This document shows, piece by piece, positions 11,168 through 21,290 of a stretch of DNA of 64,000 nt. The position numbers were made by a program, and so were the translations under genes. This DNA is from Capsicum annuum (taxonomy: Eukaryota > Streptophyta > Magnoliopsida > Solanales > Solanaceae), in the NCBI RefSeq assembly GCF_002878395.1, contig NC_061115.1:216552114-216616113 (forward strand), written 5' to 3'. Each line of letters begins with the position of its first letter. Positions within the stretch are counted from its first letter, which is position 1. A model generated the notes under the pieces. The model was not told where the DNA came from. It saw only the letters and a program-made list of their open reading frames with translations, and ran no database searches.

Positions 11168-11344
11168 AGTACGATAGCGGCCATGAAGACATGAACTTCA
11201 CATTTTTCTAGACTTCCTAGAGAGCATGATAATTTATTTTTTGTTTTTAGATTTTTTTTTATTTTTTTTGCTAAGACATGCATCCATTTATTCTTCAATG
11301 GTGTTCCCCTATGATTTTTCAAAGAGTTGATCATTCTACTTAAA

Positions 11345-11445
11345 TTGCGTAGACACCTAATTTTGTCCCTCCCCGATATCATTTTTACCCATTTTTTTAC
11401 TTTATCCTACCGTGTACCCTCACCCATGTAATTATATCCCACAAA
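11345..11445 (+). mobile_element. Tat/Ogre-type LTR start fragment in EH copy 2 intron 3
   Basis: GTAGACACCTAATTTTGTCC, then TATCCTACCGTGTACCCTCA and ATCCCACAAAA, match the first 100 bp of the LTR at 59836. It is absent from intron 3 of copy 1, so it arrived after the duplication, within an inserted stretch of about 11238-11450. Confidence 0.65.
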
Positions 11446-11592
11446 AAAACAATCAATTAACTATGCATCGATTACAAGTTAGTTAGGTTCTGTGCAGCTC
11501 CACCACATAGATTCCGCCCCTTTCATGTTTGTTTCATTCTAATAAGGTCCACTTAATTTGTCTTCTAAGACAAACTAAGGTATTTTTTTTAA

Positions 11593-11898
11593 GAGTAAAT
11601 GCACTGTTTCCACCCTGAACTATAAACGAAATTGTTGAGACACACCCCAACTTAAAGGGGGTCCTATTACCCCTGGACTAATTAAAACCGTATTTTTGGC
11701 AACCTTAAGTGCGTACATAGGCACATACGTGTGCCTACATGGACTTTCAGTATGTTGATTCATGCAGTGAGCCACGCAGGCCTTAAGGTTGCTAAAAATA
11801 CAGTTTTAACTAGTCCAAGGGTAATAGGAACCCCTTTAAGTTGAAGTATGTCTCAGCCATTTCGTTTATAGTTAAGGGTGAAAATAGTACATTTTCTC
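11593..11898. mobile_element. Long-TIR MITE in EH copy 2 intron 3
   Basis: About 306 bp. The left arm (CCCTGAACTATAAACGAAAT, AACTTAAAGGGGGTCCTATT) is the inverted image of the right arm. EH copy 1 has the uninterrupted site at about 3990-4005. Same family as 29957-30272. Confidence 0.8.
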
Positions 11899-13378
11899 TT
11901 TATAATCTATTTGGCCAAAGTTTCAATATCACCGAAGGCGAGGAACACTTACAAGGGAAGAGCTCAGTAATAGTTGACTGGACCAGTGAAACCAGTCTTC
12001 TCAAACTTGTTGGCACAGTAATCCAACTCTTCCTCAGAGAGCCAAGATGAAAGGGCAGCGGGAGCATCAGGGATAGCGTCGAGGCTTTTGCCTTTAGGAA
12101 AATAAAATGGTACAGGATCACGGTATGTCAAAAATTTCTTAAGAACAGCCTTAGCACCATATCAGGCAAATTCAGTTTCAATTTCGCCCGGTACTTGCAA
12201 TGTAAAATCATTGTGAACTTTGTGCTGCTGAAATAATTAAATCTCAAGAAACCTACGCCCTTATCATACAAGGTGGTTTACGACCATTAGATCCCTAGAA
12301 AGAGGAGCAAACTCCAGCTGTTACCGCTAATGACAAAGCCAGGGGCGGACCCCAAACGAGTGCTGACTTATCTACAACAGAGGCAAACACGTACTCTCTC
12401 AAGTCAAAGTCAGGTAGACTAAGATAGAGTTAATATTACGGTTATGCCAAAGAACGTTTGAATGGTATGCAAAATGTTCCAAACAAATTAATGAGATATC
12501 ACTAACGTAATGTTTGCAAGGTAAGAATTGTCAACAATAGACTCAACATGGTCCAGCCCATCCCCGAATGGCCAGGGCTGGAGCTAGACGGGCGGAAGGA
12601 GGTTCATCCGGATCTTCTTTGCCGGACAATCACACATAGTATATACAAGGCCAAAGTTTCTTTCTTGTGTATATATGGTACAAGATGAATTCCTCGGTGA
12701 AAATCCTACCTCCGTCACAACCTGAATCCCGTGTGCATGGAGAGTTTAATGTGCCATGTTGCATTAAACTTGTAGAATACCCACCAAACATAAATGACAA
12801 ATTAAACAGATACAAAGACAAGAATAACGAGAACCTGAAATATCGGGATATAATGATCTTCCCCATATAAAGCCTTAAACCCCTCCACCAAATTCATGTG
12901 TGGGTTCCTTTGAAAAAAATGGACACTCAAATTCACCAACGCCTTAACTTTGTGTGGCCTAAAAAGGCATAAATGCCAAGCAATTATGGCACCCCAGTCA
13001 TGAGCAACAACAAACACGTTATCTTCATTTGGATCTATGGCTTCAAGCAGTGCTACAAGATCACCCACAAGGTGAAAGATACTGAACTTTGAAGGTTCAT
13101 TAAGGGGTGCACCTGTAGTATCTCCATAACCCCTTAAGTCTGGTGCCACGGCACGGTAGCCACGTTCAGCTAAGTAGACCATTTGGTGGCTCCATGAGTA
13201 CCTGTAGAACACAAAATATTACGGGTTGACCCAAGCCTAGTCCTAAAGGCGAAAACAAAGAGAGATTTTCACTATGAATGAGAGAAATTGTACAATAAGA
13301 ATAATCACCTAATTACAATCTCATTATACAAATCTCGGGTAGTTCCTAATTGTACAAGAAGTAAAAAGAACAGCCCAA

Positions 13379-13545
13379 TGTAAAAAGCATCCCGCGTTCA
13401 CGCAAGGTTAGTTCAAGGAAGGGCCACATCCCAAGGGGTACAGTAGACAACCTAATACTCTAATGAAGCATCATTGGGTTGCTTCTATAGCTCAAATCTC
13501 TGATCAATAGGTCACACAGAGACAACTTTAATGTTACTCAAGCCC
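13379..13545 (-). mobile_element. Diverged SINE in EH copy 2 intron 1
   Basis: The plus strand reads AGCATCCCGCGTTCACGCAA, GAAGGGCCACATCCC and AATAGGTCACACAGAGACAA, the reverse of a tRNA-type SINE head and body. The middle differs from the Au SINE. Confidence 0.55.
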
Positions 13546-13745
13546 TTTCAGAGTCCTACAACAAGTGAATTCCCAAATCTTAAGATCATCAATTAACTAG
13601 CACACAGTCAAAGCAAAGAGAATAATAAAAAAAAAATAGCATAAGTATTTAACAAGATTCAACAAACCTAGTTAGAAGAATTGTACATTAGGGAAAAGTT
13701 TCTAACTACAATTGTGGCACATTGTGGATTAACTAAGTACACAAC

Positions 13746-13875
13746 CAAAACAACAACAATATACCCAGTGCATTCTCACCTATGGGTCCCACCTAGTGGG
13801 GTTTGGGGAGGGTAGAGTGTATGCAGACCATAGCACTACCTCAAGTGAAGTAGAGAGGTTGTTTCCGATAGACCC
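13746..13875 (-). mobile_element. RTE/TS-type 3' tail fragment in EH copy 2 intron 1
   Basis: ACAACAACAATATACCCAGT, then CCCACCTAGTGGGGTTTGGG and TGTTTCCGATAGACCCC on the plus strand. It is the reverse complement of the RTE 3' end at 20880-21020. Confidence 0.7.
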
Positions 13876-14408
13876 CCGGAAAATAAGTTATCCGGAATTA
13901 GTTATCCGACTCTCAAGGAGGGATAAGAAAAACACTTCAATCCCAAGATAACTAATTCTGAAATGAGTTATCTCATTTATTTTGTCCCAATCAAATATGG
14001 AATCAGCTCCTCTTCTAAATTAACCCCGGATTAGTTATCCTTATCACCTGTGGTAAGTTGACTTTCACTAACAAAATCAAAACAAATAGAGAACAAAAAT
14101 TATACAACACAATAAACAAATATAAGTTTCCCAAACTTTCTAAATCTAACATAACTAAGATCTTTTTTATGACCATGGTGTTCGGACCAACTTTCATGCT
14201 CCTCTACTAAATCAACAGAATATCTACCACCTCCCACCAGCAACAGATATATAAACATAATTATGACTTACAAAATTCAAGATTCAAGAAAATAATGCCA
14301 GAGTTTAGGGAAGCCATGTATGAAGAGGACTATTGGACCTTGGCCTAATTCTGCTACATGCATGTTTATGCCATTTACAGCTACCATTTTGTGTTCTATC
14401 TTCTCCAT

Positions 14409-14610
14409 TTTGCTTCTTTTTTTTTTTTTCTCTTTGTATTTTCTTGAGTCTTTTCTCTTTTGGAAACTTATGGGTTTTTGTTAATCTTTGTTTGATAGCA
14501 AAATGTGGACTACTGTGACATGTAACTAATATCAGACATGATTCTGTTGTGGTTGTCATGTCAATATCACAATGAAGTGATATCATTGATAGTATCAATA
14601 ATATTTTACT
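14409..14610. promoter_or_regulatory. Putative upstream region of EH copy 2
   Basis: Lies directly 5' of the exon 1 ATG on the minus strand and is pyrimidine-rich on the plus strand. I see no clear TATA box, and the gene is dead, so activity is not expected. Confidence 0.25.
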
Positions 14611-14866
14611 TCCTCCGTTTCATTTTATGTGTCGCCTTTTGATTGGGTACGGAGTTTAAGAAATAAGTGATGACTTTGTAAAGTTTACAAAATTGTCCCT
14701 CTTAAAGTTTATTTTTTAATTGTCTTTTCTTACTAAGGGGATCCAGTAAGGATAAAATGAGAATATTGTCATTAAATAGCTACTACCAAATAAGGAAAGA
14801 TGACATTCTTTTTTATACGAACTAAAAATAAAATGACGAAACATAAAATGAAATGGAGGGGTAGGT
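14611..14866. mobile_element. Stowaway-like MITE
   Basis: Begins CTTCCTCCGTTTCATTTTATGTG and ends ACATAAAATGAAATGGAGGGG, flanked by TA. These termini are typical of plant Tc1/mariner-derived Stowaway MITEs. Confidence 0.75.
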
Positions 14867-14952
14867 TTTAGAAAGGCTGAATCCATTGGATATCGAACAA
14901 AGAATCATAAAGATCTTACGAACATTAGTTAGCGGCATTTACAAAGAGTACT

Positions 14953-15198
14953 ACTTCCTCCGTTTCGAGATAAATGAATTATTAGATTTTGGCACACAGA
15001 TTAAGAAAAAAGTATCAAAGACATAAATTTTCATTTTTACCCTTGAAATCTCTTTTAGCCCCCACAAAAAAAAAAAAGTTGCAGTCTTTTGCTTGTCAAA
15101 TCATAAGGGTAATTTTAAGAAAAAAATTCAATGATTCACTTATTTTGAAACATCAATAAATGCCCCAACAATTCATTTATTCTGAAACATAGAGAGTA
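14953..15198. mobile_element. Second Stowaway-like MITE
   Basis: Begins CTTCCTCCGTTTCGAGATAA and ends TTCATTTATTCTGAAACATA, then GAGAGTA. The terminal inverted repeats are recognisable, with mismatches. No coding capacity. Confidence 0.6.
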
Positions 15199-15209
15199 TA
15201 ATATAATTT

Positions 15210-16153
15210 TCACTAATAATGGTGGAGTGGAGGTTGTGGAAGATTGTGTCTATTTCGGAGAATCAATTTGGTTTTATGCCTGGTCGCTCCACGACTGAGG
15301 CAATTCACCTTGTACGGAGACTGGTAGAGTAGTATAGAGAGAGGAGGAGGGATCTTCATATGGTGTTTATTGACTTGAAAAAAGCGTATGACAAGGTTCC
15401 TAGGGAGGTTCTTTGGAGATGCTTAGAGGCTAGAGGGGTCCTGGTGGCATACATCAGAGAGATTAAGAACATGTATGAAGGGGCGAAGACTTGGGTAAGG
15501 ACTGTGGGAGGAGATTCTGAACATTTCCCGGTCTTAACAGGGTTGCACCAGGGATCAACTCTTAGTCCATTTTTATTCGCTTTGGTGATGGATGTGTTGC
15601 CGTGGAATATACAAGGTGAGGTGCCTTGGTGTATGCTTTTTGCGGATGATATAGTTTTGATTGATGAGTCGCGACAAGGGGTTAATGATTAGCTGGAGGT
15701 TTGGAGACAAAGCCTGAAGTCAAAAGGTTTTCGGTTGAGCAGGAGCAAGACGGAGTACTTGGAATGCAAGTTTAGTGACTCGAGGCATGAGGAAGAGGTG
15801 GTAGTGAAGTTGGATTCTCAGGCGGTTTGCAAGAGGGATAGTTTTAAGTATCTCGGGTTTATGATTCAGGAGAATGGAGAGATAGATGAGGATGTATCTC
15901 ACTGTATTAGGGCAAGTTAGATGAAATAGAGGTTCGCTTCAGGTATTTTATGTGATAAGAAGGTATCCCACAAGCTAAAAGGAAAATTCTACGGAATTGC
16001 AATTCGACCTTCTATGTTGTATGGAGCAGAGTGTTGCCCGGTTAAGAATTCTCATATCTAGAAGTTGAAAGTGGCGGAAATGAGGATGTTGCGTTTGATG
16101 TGTGGGTTCACAAAAGCTGACAGGGTTAGGAATGATATTATTCTGGAGAAGGT
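15210..16153 (+). pseudogene. RTE-type LINE reverse transcriptase, 5' fragment
   Basis: The reverse transcriptase would copy LINE RNA at a nicked target. The frame gives ENQFGFMPGRSTTEAIHLVR near 15258, then [35 protein letters not shown] and the catalytic box [10 protein letters not shown] near 15640-15665. A TAG follows GVND at 15690, and another in-frame TAG interrupts VRRLVE.YRER near 15330. The text continues with [12 protein letters not shown] and [14 protein letters not shown]. An LTR element splits the LINE at 16153/16154. The remainder resumes at 20487. The 5' end, including the endonuclease, is missing. Confidence 0.85.
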
Positions 16154-16903
16154 TGATACGAGTACGATCACGTAGATGGACTTATGAGGGCGTACGTTAA
16201 ATCCAAGGCTTGGTGTGTGCAATGAAGTGCAAAGTAGTACCTAAATGGACACCAAAACAGTCCACTACATATACTAGAGGGGGGCTCTTTCACTAAGGGG
16301 CCTTCCAGTTATTTTACCTATTATTTGTAATACACTATAAATAGAATAATGTAGGGTTTCATTAGGGATATTTTGATGAATATTATGAGTTTATAACACT
16401 TGAAACATTTTCTCTCTAAGGAGAGAAGACCATCAACCCAAAATTATAACTAGGAAAATCAACTTAAGTGTGGAATCGCTCGTGTTGGATTCAATCTTGG
16501 AAATGTTAGATGCTTGGGAGATCGGGGTCACTCTTGTTCCAACGTAAGAGTTAGGTATTTGATGTATGTGATGTTAAAGGTTCAAGAGTGGAATAGGCTT
16601 TTGGGTTGTTGATATTATACCTTCAATTTGTCTACATATCTATCCTTTTTGTTTCTTTGTAACCGTGTAGTAGTGTTGATGTTGTAGCCGTGTGCTTGTG
16701 TTGTTAATGTGGAATCCGAAATTAGTCTATGGTTCATCTTGTTCTTGTTGTGTTGCTACTGTTTTGGTGTTATTATGCCATTGTGCCTTGTATTCTTCTT
16801 GTTGGTAGCGAATCCGAGAGGGTCACCAAAAGAGGTCCTTGGTTTCTTGTCTAGTGGACTGATTTTGGTGTTTGTTTTGTGTTTCCTTGTCTTTCTTGTA
16901 TCA
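16154..16903 (+). repeat. 5' LTR
   Basis: 750 bp, TGATACGAGTACGATCACGT...CTTGTATCA. It differs from the 3' LTR at several positions in the first 120 bp, so the insertion is not recent. A TATA-like CACTATAAATAGA at about 16333 may be the promoter. Confidence 0.9.
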
Positions 16904-16905
16904 TT

Positions 16906-16918
16906 TGGCATCAGAGCA
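16906..16918 (+). other. Primer-binding site
   Basis: TGGCATCAGAGCA, two bases after the LTR, is one base off the common TGGTATCAGAGC site for initiator tRNA-Met. Confidence 0.8.
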
Positions 16919-18170
16919 TAGCTATATCTTGTTCCTACAAGATCAATCTTGGGCTTGCTTGTTAGAAAATTAAAAAAAAAAAGTTGAAATCTGAAAATTC
17001 CAAAAAGAAGCAAATCTGTCCATTTTTGTGTCTTGGCCAAAATTTTTCTTGTTTTGAGTCTAGATCTAGGAGTCATTTTATTTGTTTTGTTGTTTCTAGT
17101 GTTATCTTATTCATATCTAACACTAAAGATGTCTAGATCTAGATTTGAGCTTTAATTGTTGATGTTGTTGTTGTGAACCTAAACTTTTGCCATGTGATTG
17201 TTGTTGGTATTGTTATTGGGATTCAAAGCTTGGACGTGTGGTGTGTTGTTGGTTCAAGGTTTGAATGTGTATGGTGGTTATTATGTTGTATTTTTAAGCT
17301 TGAAAAGGTGTTGTTGATGTTTGGAGTCTAACTTGAACCTTAGAACTTCAAGATTAAAAAAAATGTGTTCTTGGTGTTCTTCACATCATCATCTATTGTT
17401 GAAGAAAAAATGGATGTTTGATCTTGAAAGTTGAAGAAAGAGAGTGTGTATTTTTTTAGTCTTGAAATACATATTTTCAAAATTTAAGACCTCTCAAGAT
17501 TTTTACAACCAATTCCAACCACTCAAGGACTTTAACAACCACTTTTCCAACAACCTTTCATGATTTAAGGACCATGTCTTGAGGAGAAAAGTCAAGTCTT
17601 GTTTTTGAATTTGAAAGAGAATTTCAAGACTTGTTTTCTTTCCTTAATCAATTCTCACCAATTTCAAATTACAATTGGACCAAGACTTGAATTAGAAAAT
17701 AAAATTTGATAATAACGAACCAATACGTGGCTGCCATATCACGTTTTTACTATTCATTGATAATTTTTAAGCTCAAATTTTAGATTTCTTAGTTTCATTT
17801 TATTGTTTCCTAGTTCCGTTTGTTGGTTTGAATACTAATTAACAAATTAGTAATCTCCAACTAGATTGTAAGTTAGTTGTAGAGTCCGTTTGTTTGTGTC
17901 TACGTTTGTTGTGTGCTTTTATCTTTTGTGAATTCATTGTATCTTATTGGTTCAAGTCTATAAACAAATTTTCTTTGTGTCAACTCAAACGAAAATCTAT
18001 TCCGGACAAGAGTAGACTCGACCCTCAATCACTCGCAAAGTACAAGCCGACTTTCAACATTTGAGAAATCAAGTGTGAGGTAAAAATCGAGAGTGAGAGT
18101 GTGATGAGGCATTTTAGATCTAACAAGTTTTTTGTTTTATTGTTCGTTGTTGTCTTTTCTTTTAGGTACC

Positions 18171-19633
18171 ATGGCGGCCACCAATCTCGATACCACGTTT
18201 GACCGCATCACTGACAATATTGAAGACATAAAAGGGCACGTTGAAAGGCTACACCAATTGGTATCCGCACTTATCCCAATAAATCCAAAACCTAAGATCC
18301 AAGCACCTTGCGGTGAGAGCTTCCCGAAGGAAGTTGCTGCCCAAACTTTTGAAGGACTTTCACACCAAGGTAAATATGAACATACTCATGAACGTCAAGG
18401 AAAAATAGCTAACTCTTATACTTTGGTACATATGAATGATGAACATGTGACTAATAAGCCGTTGAGTTTGAGTAGTAGCTTACCTACATATGAGTATATT
18501 GATTCCTTACCACTTTTGGATGATGTACATGTTGTGCGAGTGGATACACTAGTTGATTATATAGATGATCGAATCGACTCTTCTAGTAAGATCGATTTGT
18601 GTCCACCTAGTGCTGAAGCTATTGTGTTAAATGAAAGTACATCGTCATGTGGAAATTGTGTTGATCAACTTGTGTGTAAAACTTTCCCACCACTTAAGAA
18701 TATGTGTGATGTGATTAATGAATCTCAAGTGAGTGAAGAATTTGAAGATGTTGGTCAAGGACAAAAGAGTGAACTCGTGAGCCTATGTTGTTGTAAAGAT
18801 TCTAATATTTACTTGGCTCATAGGTTTAATCATGTTCTTGAAATATCTTTGAAAAATGATTTTGCTTGTAGTCCTTTGCATGACAACCCACCCGTGCTTG
18901 ACAAATATGGTGACTTGAATTGTGATTCCTTTGATGTTAATAGTGGTTTCTGTCTACCGAGGACCGTAGGAAAAATGTGTCATTGTCTCTTTGGGGTGTT
19001 GCTCATATCCGTGCATCCATGTATGACACACGTGTGTTTAAGTTATGTGAACCACAACTTGAGGATGCCAAGTTGTATTCTTGTTTGTGGAAGGGTCCAA
19101 GGATGTTAAAAACTTCTTGTCACCTTCATGGGGTTGGACAAGTTGAAGTTTCTTGTGGGACTCTTGGGAGCGTGCTTCACATCATTTGTAGAAGAAAGCC
19201 GAGTTCTTGGGCAAACTACTTGCCTTGGATTGGATTGTTGCATGGTAGTTTCCCTATTCTCCCTAATGGTATGACTCCCTTGATGGAATGCCTTTCCTCA
19301 ATAAGTGGTTGGAAGGAGAGAGGTCCAACGTGCTTGTAATGACCCTTTCTTTCGTTGTGTGTTCCAACTTGTGAATACATCTTAGATAAGAATTATATCT
19401 TTGGTGCCTTTCTTCACTACCTATATGCATATGATGATATTCATGATGTTGTTGGATATACATCGTATGAGAGGCGTAGTCTTGGTTTTCGTCCCTTAAT
19501 TCTTAATGTTCATCCGAGCTCTTTCATTTGTGATGTTGTACAAAAGGTTTTCATAATTAACACAAAAGATCCTTGGTTGTACTTCAAGTGCGTACCACCG
19601 TGGCATGATAGTGCTAATTGTTTATTTTGCTAA
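18171..19633 (+). pseudogene. Broken orphan ORF of the non-autonomous LTR element
   Basis: I do not recognise this protein. The likely start is the ATG at 18171 (ACCATGGCG context), giving MAATNLDTTFDRITDNIEDI and a short coiled-coil-like stretch. A polar, Cys-containing middle follows (SCGNCVDQLVCK, LVSLCCCKDSN). Frame 1 runs to 19109. The sense text shifts to frame 2 near 18960-18980 (SLSLWGVAHIRASMYDTR, CLWKGPRMLKTSCHLHGVGQ, SSWANYLPWIGLLHGSFP), meets a TAA at 19337 and continues in the same frame to TAG-free CANCLFC-like text ending at 19633. The ancestral product was about 480 residues. There are no gag zinc knuckles and no pol motifs. It could be a captured host gene or a fast-evolving element protein. 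Confidence 0.6.
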
Positions 19634-19718
19634 CCCTAACCCTCATGCCATGAGGATGTGTACTTGTTTGTTTCCTCTTTGATTTTGTAAGGTACGGATT
19701 CGAGGTCGAATCCTTTTC

Positions 19719-19731
19719 AAGAAAGGGAGGA
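19719..19731 (+). other. Polypurine tract
   Basis: AAGAAAGGGAGGA abuts the 3' LTR, where plus-strand DNA synthesis would be primed. Confidence 0.85.
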
Positions 19732-20481
19732 TGATACGAGTGCGATCACGTAGATGGACTTATGAGGGCGTACGTTAGACCCAAGGCTTGGTGTGTGCAA
19801 TGAAGTGCAAAGGAATACCTAAATGGACACCAAAACAATCCACTACATATACTAGAGGGGTGCCCCTTCACTAAGAGGTCTTCTAGTCATTTTACCTATT
19901 ATTTGTCATACACTATAAATAGAATAATGTAGGGTTTCATTAGGGATATTTTGATGAATATTATGAGTTTATAACACTTGAAAAATTTCCTCTCTAAGGA
20001 GAGAAGACCACCAACCCAAAATTGTAACTAGGAAAATCAACTTGACTGTGGAATCGCTCGTGTTTGATTCAAGTTTGGAAACGTTGGATTCTTGGGAGAT
20101 CGGGGTAACTCTTGTGCCAACGTAAGAGTTAGGTATTTGATGTGTGTGATGTTAAAGGTTCAAGAGTGGAATAGGTTTTTGGGTTGTTAATATTATACCT
20201 TCAATTTGTCTAACTATCTATCCTTTTGTTTCTTTGTAATCGTGTAGTAGTGTTGATGTTGTAACCGTGTGTTTGTGTTGTTAATGTGGAATCCGAAATT
20301 AGTCTATTGTTCATATTGTTCTTCTTGTGTTGCTATTGTTTTGATGTTATTATGTCATTGTGCCTTGTATTCTTCTTGTTGGTAGCGAATCTGAGAGGGG
20401 TCACCAAAAGAGGTCCTTGGTTTCTTGTCTAGTGGACTGATTTTGGTGTTTGTTTTGTGTTTCCTTGTCTTTCTTGTATCA
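19732..20481 (+). repeat. 3' LTR
   Basis: 750 bp, TGATACGAGTGCGATCACGT...CTTGTATCA, followed by the TSD AAGGT. Confidence 0.9.
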
Positions 20482-20486
20482 AAGGT

Positions 20487-21020
20487 AAGGTGGGAGTGGT
20501 ATCTGTGGAGGAAAAAATGCGGGAAGTGAGGTTGAGATGGTTTGGTCATGTGATGAGGAGGGTACGGATGCCCCAGTTCGTAGGTGTGAGAGGTTGGCCT
20601 TGGAAGATTTCAAGCGGGGTAGTGGTAGACCGAAGAAATGCTAGAGAGAAGTGATTAAGCGTGACATGGAGCAGTTACAGCTAACTAAGGACATGGCCCT
20701 GGATAGGAAGGTATGGAGGAAAAATATTAGGATAGAGGGCTAAGGGTGTGGATGAGTCGTAGCCAATAATTAGGTGAACTTTGGTGTTCTTTGTTTGGCA
20801 ATGTACAATCTTCTGTAGATGTCGTACTTATGTTATTTTATCATGTTCCTTGCTTTTGATGCTTTTGTATACTGTCTTTAATCTTGAGCCGGGGGTCTAT
20901 CGGAAACAGTCTCTCTACCTCTTTAGAGGTAGTGGTATGGACTGCGTACACTCTACCTTTCCCAGACCCCACTTGGTGGGAATATATTGGATTTGTTGTT
21001 GTTGTTGTAATTGTTACTAA
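20487..21020 (+). pseudogene. RTE-type LINE, 3' fragment and tail
   Basis: Resumes the LINE C-terminus ([30 protein letters not shown]), decayed by frame changes, and ends near 20743. The 3' untranslated part carries the GGTCTATCGGAAACAGTCTC, TGGACTGCGTACACTCTACC and CCCAGACCCCACTTGGTGGG blocks and ends in a TTGTTGTTGTTGTTG tail near 21010. The same tail occurs in reverse at 5901-6018 and 13746-13875. Confidence 0.8.
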
Positions 21021-21190
21021 AAAAATATAATTTAGCGACAATTAAGTTATTGTCGTTAACTAGTTACTGCTAAGTATCTTTTCTGGTGTTAATGTTTGTT
21101 ATGATTAAATATCTAAACACATGATAAAGTATTTATTGAATTATTTTATTCAAATTTTTTAAAAGCTTTTCTATAATTTAACTAGTTGAA
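21021..21190. other. AT-rich DNA before the assembly gap
   Basis: No gene. 21100-21180 weakly resembles repeats R1/R2 (GATTAAATATCTAAACACATGATAAAGTAT). Confidence 0.4.
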
Positions 21191-21290
21191 NNNNNNNNNN
21201 NNNNNNNNNNNNNNNNNNNNNNNNNNNNNNNNNNNNNNNNNNNNNNNNNNNNNNNNNNNNNNNNNNNNNNNNNNNNNNNNNNNNNNNNNN
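21191..21290. other. Assembly gap, 100 N
   Basis: Exactly 100 N, a conventional placeholder for unknown length. Confidence 0.99.

Larger units (their letters stand above)
10621..14408 (-). pseudogene. Soluble epoxide hydrolase pseudogene, copy 2 (all four exons, several lesions)
   Basis: Exons on the minus strand are 14408-14299 (110 bp), 13201-12835 (367 bp), 12194-11953 (242 bp) and 10867-10621 (247 bp). They total 966 bp, 321 codons plus stop, the length of potato StEH1. Asp105 (VAHDWGA), Tyr154 (HYIPIFQ), the Asp265 motif GEFDLVYHIPG and the His300 motif EGAAHFVNQEK are present, and the protein would end FIQKF. Lesions: exon 3 has TGA in EFA*YGAK and again where Arg of NYYRAL is expected; its acceptor is AA instead of AG; the exon 1 donor is GC; and Glu35 of HGFPELW is Lys. 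The lesions differ from those of copy 1, so each decayed independently after duplication. The enzyme class is secure from motifs; the gene is dead unless the assembly contains errors. Confidence 0.9.
16154..20481 (+). mobile_element. Complete non-autonomous LTR retrotransposon nested in the RTE LINE
   Basis: 4328 bp with two 750-bp LTRs (16154-16903 and 19732-20481), TG...CA ends, a tRNA-Met-type primer site, a polypurine tract and a 5-bp TSD AAGGT at 16149-16153 and 20482-20486. The internal 2.8 kb holds a leader and one broken ORF with no protease, reverse transcriptase, RNase H or integrase motif. It must have moved using another element's enzymes. The gypsy element at 1-3510 is the likely partner type, since leader blocks are shared. 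Confidence 0.9.

Noticed and set aside
14305..14598. 97-codon open frame on the minus strand
   Set aside because: It overlaps EH exon 1 out of frame, and its Lys-rich stretch comes from a poly-T tract.
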